Positions 1-5,231 of a stretch of DNA of 5,231 nucleotides are shown in pieces. A program made the translations under genes and the position numbers. The DNA lies in assembly GCA_946042285.1 (NCBI GenBank), contig CAMGDK010000102.1, forward strand, positions 1 to 5,231, written 5' to 3'. Numbering within the stretch: the stretch's first letter is position 1; each line of letters opens with the position of its first letter. Under the pieces are notes generated by a model that saw only the letters and a list, made by a program, of their open reading frames with translations, was not told the origin of the DNA and made no database searches. The DNA is from an uncultured Clostridia bacterium. Lineage in GTDB: Bacteria > Bacillota > Clostridia > Oscillospirales > Acutalibacteraceae.

Positions 1-3000
1 AATGCAGTCTCTTGCTATTACCGACCACGGTAATATGTACGGGGCTGTTGATTTTTATAAGGCGTGTAAGGCAAACGGTATTAAGCCTATAATCGGCTGT
101 GAGGTGTATGTTGCACCGAGAACTCGCTTTGATAAGGAAAAGGTGCTTGATAAGGATTATAACCACCTTGTCCTGCTTTGCGAGAATGAGACAGGCTATA
201 AAAATCTAATCAATATGGTGTCAAGGGCTTATACAGAGGGATATTACTATAAGCCGAGGATTGATCGGGATTTGCTTGAAAAATATCACGAGGGACTTAT
301 CTGCCTTTCTGCCTGCCTTGCGGGTGAAATACCGCAGGCACTGCTTGAAAGGGATTATGAAAAAGCAAAGCGTATAGCACTGTGGTACAACGGCGTTTTC
401 GGTCAGGGTAATTACTTTCTTGAGCTTCAGGACCACGGCTTGCCTGAGCAAAAGAGTGTAAACGAAAGTGTAAAGATGCTTTCAAGAGAAACCGGAATAC
501 CTCTCGTTGCCACTAACGATGTCCACTATATCGAGCAAGAGGACTCGAAAATTCAGCAGGTTTTAATCTGCATAATGACTAATAAAACTATCGGTGACGA
601 TACGGGACTTGAGTTCCATTCGCAGGAGTTTTACCTTAAAAGCGAGGAGCAAATGACTGCCTTGTTTGCCGATGTGCCTGAGGCTATCAATAATACTCAG
701 TTGATAGCTCAAAGATGCAATTTTGATTTTGAATTCGGTAACACAAAGCTTCCGTATTACGAAACGCCTGACAATATGAATCATTTTGAGTATTTCAAAA
801 TGCTTTGTATGCAGGGTATGATTAAAAGATACGGTCAAAATCCGCCAAGGGAGTATTATGACCGCCTTGAATATGAGCTTGAAACTGTCGAGAAAATGGG
901 ATATACAGACTATTATCTCATTGTTGCGGATTTTGTGTCTTATGCAAAGAGCAGGGGTATCCCCGTTGGTCCGGGCAGAGGCTCGGGCGCAGGCTCAATC
1001 GCCGCTTACTGTATGGGTATTACCGACCTTGATCCAATGAAATATAATCTTCTTTTTGAGAGATTTCTTAATCCCGAGCGTGTGTCAATGCCTGATTTCG
1101 ATATTGACTTTTGCTACGAGAGAAGAGGAGAGGTAATTGATTATGTAACAAAAAAGTACGGTGCCGACCATGTTGCACAGATTGTTACATTCGGCACTCT
1201 CGCAACCCGTGCCGCTATAAGAGATGTCGGCAGGGCAATGGGTATGCCTTACGCTGCAGTTGATACTGTTGCAAAGCTTATACCAAACGATTTTCATATT
1301 ACCATTGATGAGGCTGTCAAAAAGTCAAAGGAATTGTCCTCGTTGATGACGGAAAACGAGCAGGTAAACGAGCTTATTGAAACTGCAAAAAAGGTAGAAG
1401 GCATGCCGAGAAATGCATCAACTCATGCAGCAGGCGTAGTAATCACACGCGATCCTGTTTCAAGCTATGTTCCGCTTGCAACAAATGACGGAGTGCCGGT
1501 CACACAGTATATAATGACATCGCTTGAGGAATTAGGTCTGTTGAAGATGGACTTTCTCGGCTTGAGAACGCTTACCGTTATTGATGATGCGTCAAAGTCG
1601 GCGGGAATTGATATAAACAGTATTCCTATTGACGATGAAAGGGTGTATAAGCTGTTTGCAAGAGGACAAACGGAGGGTATATTCCAGTTTGAGTCGTCGG
1701 GAATGAAGCAAATGCTTACAAATCTTAAGCCAAAGGCGCTTGAGGATTTGATTGCGGCAACATCGCTTTATCGTCCCGGTCCTGCAAAGCAGATAGACAC
1801 GTTTATTGCAAATTCGCATAATCCGTCAAATGTTAAGTATCTAACCGATAAGCTCAAGCCTATCCTTGATAATACCTACGGATGTATGGTTTATCAGGAG
1901 CAGGTAATGCAGATTTTTAGAGAGCTTGCAGGCTATTCCTACGGTCGCGCTGACATCGTTAGGCGTGCTATGAGCAAGAAAAAGCTTGATGTCATGGAGC
2001 GTGAAAGAGAAACATTTATTTCAGGCTGTGCCGACAACGGTATTGACACAAAAACCGCCAATATCATATTTGATCAAATGTCGGACTTTGCAAAGTATGC
2101 ATTTAATAAATCTCATGCGGCATGCTATGCGCTTGTTGCATACAGAACTGCATATTTAAAGGTTTATTATCCGGCTCGGTTCATGGCGGCGCTTATGACA
2201 TCTGTGCTTGATCAGTCAAATAAAATTGCACGATATACCGCGGAGAGTAAGCGCCTCGGATTGAAGCTCGGACCTCCTGACATCAACAGCTCAATGCGTG
2301 GATTTACCGCAAATGACAATGTAATAAATTACGGCTTGCTCGGTATAAAAAATGTCGGCAGAGAATTTGTAGATGAAATAGTTGCCGAAAGAGAAAACGG
2401 CAAATTCACCGACCTTGTAGATTTCTGCACTCGTATGCAGGATAGCCATTTTAACAGAAGAGCCGCAGAAAGCCTTATTCGTTGCGGTGCTATGGATTGC
2501 TTTAAGGAAAACAGGCGTCAAATGCTTCAGGCGCTTCCATCTATCGTTACAAGCATTGAAAGCTATCGTCAAAACACAAAATACGGACAGGTTGGATTTT
2601 TTGAGTTAGACGGCGGTGATGCCATGGCGCCGGAATACGATATTCCCGATGTTGCGGAATTTCCCAAAAATGAGCTGCTTGAAATGGAAAAGGAAATGAC
2701 AGGCTTGTATCTTTCAGGTCATCCGCTTGATAAGTATGACGACCTGTGCAGTGCTCTCGGATACACAAATCTTGCACAGCTTATTGATACTGACAGCGAC
2801 GGCGCTTCATTCTATAAGGACAAAAGCGTTGTCAAAATCTGCGGAATAATTACTCACACCTCTCTTAAGCAGACAAGAAACGGCTCAACAATGGCGTTCC
2901 TGAAGTTTGAGGATATGTACGGCTCGATTGAGCTTGTAGTCTTTCCAAAGGTTTTGGAGAAATATAATAGGTATATATATGACGGCAGTATAATTTCCGT

Positions 3001-3364
3001 TGTCGGTAATCTGTCGCTTGAGGAGGAAAAGGAGCCGAAAATTCTTGTTAACGATATTTCAAATCCGCCTACTCAAAATGATTTGAAATCAAATCAAGGC
3101 GCAAAGCCACAGGGTAAGAAAAAGAGGGTAGGGCTTTTCTTAAGATTTAACAACAAAAATGATGAAAGGATTGCTCTTGCAAGGCGTGTTACGGCAATCT
3201 TTGACGGTAACACTCCGCTCTATTTTTACTATACTGAAAGTGGAAGCTATGAGCTTCAGCCAAAGCAGGATTTTGTTGAGGTTAACGAAACGGAAATAAA
3301 TGAGCTTAAGCGTATTCTCGGCGACGACAATGTAGTATATGTCAAAAAAGATAGCAATAATTAA
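1..3364 (+). CDS. dnaE: DNA polymerase III alpha subunit (DnaE), 5'-truncated by the window edge
   Basis: Replicative C-family DNA polymerase, acting in the cytoplasm at the replication fork. The first full codon is at 2 and 1120 codons are visible. The Met at codon 1 is internal, because family members have about 35 residues (with the HxH PHP motif) before the ITDHGNM motif seen here at residues 6-12. Full length would be about 1155 residues. Domains: PHP (about 1-250; H9, E34, H55, C105, D173 and H175 look like retained metal ligands), polymerase core with GPGRGSG (323-329), DFDID (365-369) and KMDFLGLRTL, giving catalytic aspartates D367, D369 and D517, fingers to about 760, helix-hairpin-helix (YGLLGIKNVG, 777-786), a degenerate clamp-binding motif QVGFF (863-867), an OB fold (about 943-1018), a polar linker and a C-terminal domain. 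No frameshift is seen. Clostridia usually also carry PolC, so this may be the second polymerase. Its DnaE subgroup cannot be settled here. Confidence 0.97.
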   Translation, partial: MQSLAITDHGNMYGAVDFYKACKANGIKPIIGCEVYVAPRTRFDKEKVLDKDYNHLVLLCENETGYKNLINMVSRAYTEGYYYKPRIDRDLLEKYHEGLICLSACLAGEIPQALLERDYEKAKRIALWYNGVFGQGNYFLELQDHGLPEQKSVNESVKMLSRETGIPLVATNDVHYIEQEDSKIQQVLICIMTNKTIGDDTGLEFHSQEFYLKSEEQMTALFADVPEAINNTQLIAQRCNFDFEFGNTKLPYYETPDNMNHFEYFKMLCMQGMIKRYGQNPPREYYDRLEYELETVEKMGYTDYYLIVADFVSYAKSRGIPVGPGRGSGAGSIAAYCMGITDLDPMKYNLLFERFLNPERVSMPDFDIDFCYERRGEVIDYVTKKYGADHVAQIVTFGTLATRAAIRDVGRAMGMPYAAVDTVAKLIPNDFHITIDEAVKKSKELSSLMTENEQVNELIETAKKVEGMPRNASTHAAGVVITRDPVSSYVPLATNDGVPVTQYIMTSLEELGLLKMDFLGLRTLTVIDDASKSAGIDINSIPIDDERVYKLFARGQTEGIFQFESSGMKQMLTNLKPKALEDLIAATSLYRPGPAKQIDTFIANSHNPSNVKYLTDKLKPILDNTYGCMVYQEQVMQIFRELAGYSYGRADIVRRAMSKKKLDVMERERETFISGCADNGIDTKTANIIFDQMSDFAKYAFNKSHAACYALVAYRTAYLKVYYPARFMAALMTSVLDQSNKIARYTAESKRLGLKLGPPDINSSMRGFTANDNVINYGLLGIKNVGREFVDEIVAERENGKFTDLVDFCTRMQDSHFNRRAAESLIRCGAMDCFKENRRQMLQALPSIVTSIESYRQNTKYGQVGFFELDGGDAMAPEYDIPDVAEFPKNELLEMEKEMTGLYLSGHPLDKYDDLCSALGYTNLAQLIDTDSDGASFYKDKSVVKICGIITHTSLKQTRNGSTMAFLKFEDMYGSIELVVFPKVLEKYNRYIYDGSIISVVGNLSLEEEKEPKILVNDISNPPTQNDLKSNQGAKPQGKKKRVGLFLRFNNKNDERIALARRVTAIFDGNTPLYFYYTESGSYELQPKQDFVEVNETEINELKRILGDDNVVYVKKDSNN

Positions 3365-3373
3365 CGACAATGC

Positions 3374-3402
3374 TTGACTTTTTTTGCCATTCAATATAAA
3401 AT
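3374..3402 (+). promoter_or_regulatory. Predicted sigma-A-type promoter of pfkA
   Basis: The -35 element TTGACT (3374-3379) and the -10 element TAAAAT (3397-3402) each match the consensus at five of six bases and are separated by exactly 17 bp. Transcription would start near 3409, giving a leader of about 65 nt before pfkA. The -35 begins only 10 bp after the dnaE stop codon. This promoter would let pfkA be expressed independently of dnaE, although read-through from dnaE is not excluded because no convincing terminator lies between them. The alternative -10 TATAAA (3395-3400) has a less favourable 15-bp spacer. Confidence 0.7.
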
Positions 3403-3415
3403 ATAGTTTATATTG
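3392..3415. repeat. Near-perfect 24-bp palindrome over the pfkA -10 region, candidate operator
   Basis: The arm CAATATAAA (3392-3400) is exactly reverse-complementary to TTTATATTG (3407-3415). Within the 6-bp centre ATATAG two more base pairs match, so 11 of 12 half-site positions are symmetric. The dyad covers the predicted -10 element and the likely transcription start, where a bound repressor would block RNA polymerase. The region is very AT-rich, which raises the chance of accidental symmetry, but the perfect 9-bp arms end in a C-G pair. I do not recognise the site as that of a known regulator. Confidence 0.5.
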
Positions 3416-3430
3416 TTAATTATATATCAA
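3413..3430. promoter_or_regulatory. Possible Rex-type operator in the pfkA leader
   Basis: The 18-bp stretch has left half TTGTTAA (3413-3419), a 4-bp spacer and right half ATATCAA (3424-3430). The clostridial Rex consensus is TTGTTAA-N4-TTAACAA, so the left half matches fully and the right half at five of seven positions, 12 of 14 in all. It lies just downstream of the predicted start point, a plausible place for repression by the NADH/NAD-sensing regulator Rex. The match is read by eye in AT-rich DNA and the weak half-site keeps this speculative. Confidence 0.3.
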
Positions 3431-3436
3431 ACATTG

Positions 3437-3452
3437 TAGCTGTTTGCAGCTA
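3437..3452 (+). other. Small hairpin in the pfkA leader
   Basis: TAGCTG (3437-3442) and CAGCTA (3447-3452) form a perfect 6-bp stem with a TTTG loop, ending 8 nt before the pfkA Shine-Dalgarno sequence. No T-run follows, so it is not a terminator. It could stabilise the 5' end of the transcript or affect ribosome access. It is too short to be a recognisable riboswitch, and function is unproven. Confidence 0.35.
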
Positions 3453-3460
3453 ATGAATAT

Positions 3461-3466
3461 AGGAGG
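3461..3466 (+). promoter_or_regulatory. Ribosome binding site of pfkA
   Basis: AGGAGG is a full Shine-Dalgarno core, 8 nt before the ATG at 3475. It fixes that start codon and predicts efficient translation. Confidence 0.9.
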
Positions 3467-3474
3467 ACTATATT

Positions 3475-4440
3475 ATGAAAACAATTGCAGTATTAACAAG
3501 CGGTGGCGACGCACCGGGCATGAACGCAGCGATTAGAGCGGTTGTTCGTACAGCGTGTGAAAACGGAGTTAAGGTTTACGGCGTTATTCGCGGCTACAAC
3601 GGTCTTATTAACGGTGATTTCATTGAGATGGATTTAAGATCCGTTTCCGATATTATCAACAGAGGCGGCACAATTCTTTATTCCGCTCGTTCGGTTGAGT
3701 TTGCCACAGAGGAAGGTATGCGCAAGGCTATCCGCACATGCCAGGAAAAGGGCATTGAGGGCGTTGTTGTTATCGGCGGTGACGGCTCATTCAGAGGCGC
3801 AAGAGATTTGTCTGAGCGCGGTATTCCGTGTGTAGGCATTCCCGGTACTATCGACAACGATATTGCTTGCTGTGATTACACAATCGGCTATGATACCTGC
3901 CTTAACACAATTATGGAAATGGTTGACAGGCTTCGTGACACAGCAGAGTCACACGACCGTTGCTCTGTTATTGAGGTAATGGGCAGAAGAGCAGGCTATC
4001 TTGCTCTTAATGCAGGTATTGCCTGCGGTGCAACATCTATTCTCATTCCCGAGATTGAGTTTGATATTGAAAAGCATGTAATCGAGAGAATGAAGAAGAC
4101 ACAGCGCACCGATAAAAAGCATTTCATCATCATCGTTGCCGAGGGATGCGGTGTTGATGTAGCAGAGCTTGCAAAGGAAATTCAGGCAAAGACAGGCGTT
4201 GAATCCCGTGCAACAGTTCTCGGTCATACTCAAAGAGGCGGTTATCCAACCGTTAAGGACAGAGTTATGGCAACCCGTATGGGTAACTATGCAGTTAAGC
4301 TTCTTATGGACAATATCGGTAATCGTGTTGTTGCCGCTCAAAAGGAGGATGTTGTTGATTACGACATCTTTGAGGCACTTAACATGACAAAGTCAATAGA
4401 TTTAGAGCTTTACAATATTGCTCACGAGGTTTCAATTTAA
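3475..4440 (+). CDS. pfkA: ATP-dependent 6-phosphofructokinase
   Basis: Catalyses ATP-dependent phosphorylation of fructose 6-phosphate to fructose 1,6-bisphosphate, the committed step of glycolysis, as a cytoplasmic tetramer. The 321 residues match the usual bacterial PFK-1 length (about 320), and numbering follows the Bacillus/E. coli enzymes closely. Visible motifs: nucleotide loop TSGGDAPGMN (8-17), R72, GGDGS (101-105), PGTIDND (123-129) with catalytic base D127, R162, MGRRAG (169-174), AEG (222-224) and GHTQRGG (250-256). G104 and G124 mark ATP as phosphoryl donor; pyrophosphate-dependent relatives usually have Asp and Lys there. Effector-site residues R21, R25, R55, D59, R154 and R211 are kept, but position 187, normally Glu, is Thr, so allosteric behaviour may differ. 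The start is supported by AGGAGG 8 nt upstream and by the conserved N-terminus. The gene has its own promoter upstream and a strong terminator downstream. Confidence 0.98.
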   Translation: MKTIAVLTSGGDAPGMNAAIRAVVRTACENGVKVYGVIRGYNGLINGDFIEMDLRSVSDIINRGGTILYSARSVEFATEEGMRKAIRTCQEKGIEGVVVIGGDGSFRGARDLSERGIPCVGIPGTIDNDIACCDYTIGYDTCLNTIMEMVDRLRDTAESHDRCSVIEVMGRRAGYLALNAGIACGATSILIPEIEFDIEKHVIERMKKTQRTDKKHFIIIVAEGCGVDVAELAKEIQAKTGVESRATVLGHTQRGGYPTVKDRVMATRMGNYAVKLLMDNIGNRVVAAQKEDVVDYDIFEALNMTKSIDLELYNIAHEVSI

Positions 4441-4453
4441 CATTAAAATCATC

Positions 4454-4488
4454 AGCTGTTCCGTCGTTTGTTGCGGAACAGCTTTTTT
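4454..4488 (+). terminator. Intrinsic terminator of pfkA
   Basis: A perfect 10-bp stem pairs AGCTGTTCCG (4454-4463) with CGGAACAGCT (4474-4483) around a 10-nt loop. A run of six T (4483-4488) starts at the last base of the stem. It begins 13 nt after the pfkA stop codon. There is no A-run on the left side, so it should act on the + strand only. It separates pfkA from the downstream glycosidase gene. Confidence 0.95.
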
Positions 4489-4497
4489 ATGTAAAAA

Positions 4498-4526
4498 TTG
4501 ACTGTGCATCATAATTGTGATAACAT
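4498..4526 (+). promoter_or_regulatory. Predicted promoter of the GH43 gene
   Basis: The -35 TTGACT (4498-4503) lies 17 bp before the -10 TAACAT (4521-4526), which is preceded by TG one base upstream (4518-4519), an extended -10 feature. The -35 matches five of six consensus bases and the -10 four of six. Transcription would start near 4533, giving a short leader of about 23 nt. It starts 9 nt after the pfkA terminator, consistent with an independent transcription unit. No clear CcpA-type site or strong palindrome is seen here. Confidence 0.6.
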
Positions 4527-4543
4527 GCTATTAACATCATTTT

Positions 4544-4549
4544 AAGGAG
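4544..4549 (+). promoter_or_regulatory. Ribosome binding site of the GH43 gene
   Basis: AAGGAG lies 6 nt before the ATG at 4556. An in-frame TAA at 4532-4534, with no ATG, GTG or TTG between it and 4556, makes this the only sensible start. Confidence 0.85.
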
Positions 4550-4555
4550 ATAATT

Positions 4556-5231
4556 ATGACCTACCCAAATCCGTTTATTGTACAAAGAGCCGATCCTTAT
4601 GTAACAAAAGGACCTGACGGCTATTACTATTTCACTGCGTCGTATCCTGCATTTTACAGTGTTGAAAAGGGCTATGACAGAATTATATTGAGAAAAAGTA
4701 AAACCGTTGCAGGACTTGCCGAGGCACAGGAGCATACAATATGGAGGGCTCACAGCGATGGTGATATGGCAGTTCATGTGTGGGCACCCGAACTTCACTA
4801 TATCGGCGGTAGATGGTATATCTTTTTTGCCGCAGCAGATAGTGATGATGTTTGGCACATTCGCCCTTATGTACTCAGGTGTAACGGCAACGATCCCGTA
4901 AATGACAGCTATGAGGAGCTTGGCATGATGCAGGCTGCCGACGGTGACAATACATCGTTTAAAGCTTTTTCGCTTGATGCTACATATTTTGAAAGCAATT
5001 CAAAGCATTATGTGATATGGGCGGAGAAAAGGGAGCTTTCTGTTTTAATGATGGCTCAAATTAACCCGACACAGCCGAATAAGCTTATCGGCATGCCTAT
5101 GCTTTTATCAAAGCCGGAGTATGATTGGGAGCTTGTTAAGGAAAAGGTTAATGAGGGACCGAGCGTTTTGATGTCAGGTGATAAGGTTATTGTTTTCTTT
5201 TCTGCATCAGGCACAGGCGCAGAATATTGCA
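4556..5231 (+). CDS. Family 43 glycoside hydrolase, probable alpha-L-arabinofuranosidase, 3'-truncated
   Basis: Predicted five-bladed beta-propeller glycosidase that removes terminal arabinofuranose from arabinan or arabinoxylan oligosaccharides; substrate is inferred from similarity, and beta-xylosidase activity is an alternative within GH43. The 225 codons seen are open at the right edge; related single-domain enzymes have roughly 310-330 residues, so about a third is missing. The GH43 catalytic triad is visible: general base D13 in RADPY, pKa-modulating D141 in SLDAT, and general acid E200 in NEGPSV. Other family-typical stretches are DGYYYFTAS (21-29), HVWAPELHYI (74-83), HYVIWAEK (151-158) and SKPEYDWE (185-192). 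The protein starts directly with the first blade and has no signal peptide, so it is probably cytoplasmic, acting on imported oligosaccharides. It has its own promoter and follows the pfkA terminator. A possible short insertion lies around residues 32-39. Confidence 0.9.
   Translation, partial: MTYPNPFIVQRADPYVTKGPDGYYYFTASYPAFYSVEKGYDRIILRKSKTVAGLAEAQEHTIWRAHSDGDMAVHVWAPELHYIGGRWYIFFAAADSDDVWHIRPYVLRCNGNDPVNDSYEELGMMQAADGDNTSFKAFSLDATYFESNSKHYVIWAEKRELSVLMMAQINPTQPNKLIGMPMLLSKPEYDWELVKEKVNEGPSVLMSGDKVIVFFSASGTGAEYC

Noticed and set aside
2..4. ATG at the left edge as the true start of dnaE.
   Set aside because: The conserved HxH PHP segment expected before ITDHG would be missing, so the Met is internal and the gene is cut by the window edge.
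3341..3385. Possible dnaE terminator: GTCA (3341-3344) and AGCA (3353-3356) pairing with TGCT (3371-3374) and TGAC (3375-3378), followed by seven T.
   Set aside because: The stem is two 4-bp pieces with a large asymmetric internal loop and a 14-nt loop, far too weak for a confident intrinsic terminator, and the T-run doubles as promoter spacer.
3949..4341. 130-codon open frame on the minus strand inside pfkA.
   Set aside because: It lies wholly antisense to a clearly coding gene, its translation resembles no family I know, and no ribosome binding site was evident.
4521..4537. Direct repeat TAACAT at 4521-4526 and 4532-4537, 11 bp apart (about one helical turn), around the GH43 promoter start.
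   Set aside because: The units are only six bases long, AT-rich and have no shared flanks; the first is already explained as the -10 element.
4515..4537. Possible Rex-like or other palindromic operator upstream of the GH43 gene (TTGTGAT and TTAACAT).
   Set aside because: Half-sites are at the wrong spacing for Rex and the dyad symmetry is poor when compared base by base.
4487..4858. 123-codon minus-strand open frame across the pfkA-GH43 gap and the GH43 start.
   Set aside because: It overlaps the promoter and coding region of the GH43 gene, whose catalytic motifs prove the + strand frame; the antisense translation is cysteine-rich and unrecognisable.
4707..4901. 64-codon + strand open frame inside the GH43 gene.
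   Set aside because: It is an out-of-frame shadow of the GH43 reading frame, which holds the conserved D13, D141 and E200 motifs.

Overview
The window looks like chromosomal DNA from a low-to-moderate GC member of the Bacillota, most likely class Clostridia, possibly an Oscillospiraceae-type gut or rumen bacterium. The grounds are Firmicute-like protein sequences, a dnaE-pfkA gene pair as seen in clostridia, purine-rich AGGAGG-type ribosome binding sites, AT-rich intergenic regions with TTGACT-type promoters, and a cytoplasmic plant-polysaccharide glycosidase. The family-level placement is a guess.

Layout, all on the + strand: (1) 1-3364 is dnaE, the DNA polymerase III alpha subunit, missing about 35 N-terminal residues off the left edge. 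(2) 3365-3474 is a 110-bp AT-rich gap with a good sigma-A-type promoter for pfkA, a near-perfect 24-bp palindrome over its -10 element, an overlapping Rex-like site, a small leader hairpin and a strong ribosome binding site. (3) 3475-4440 is pfkA, a complete ATP-dependent 6-phosphofructokinase. (4) 4454-4488 is a textbook intrinsic terminator. (5) 4498-4555 holds a promoter and ribosome binding site for the next gene. (6) 4556-5231 is the first 225 codons of a family 43 glycoside hydrolase (probable alpha-L-arabinofuranosidase), which runs off the right edge.

dnaE is a replication gene and pfkA commits sugar to glycolysis. They are neighbours, but pfkA appears able to be transcribed from its own promoter. 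The terminator after pfkA closes that unit, and the GH43 gene begins a new one. It probably feeds arabinose from imported oligosaccharides into central carbon metabolism, but no other sugar-use gene is visible.

I see no mobile element, CRISPR array, tRNA or rRNA, and no evidence of a previously undescribed system. The points most worth checking are the candidate operators at the pfkA promoter and the replaced effector-site glutamate in PfkA.
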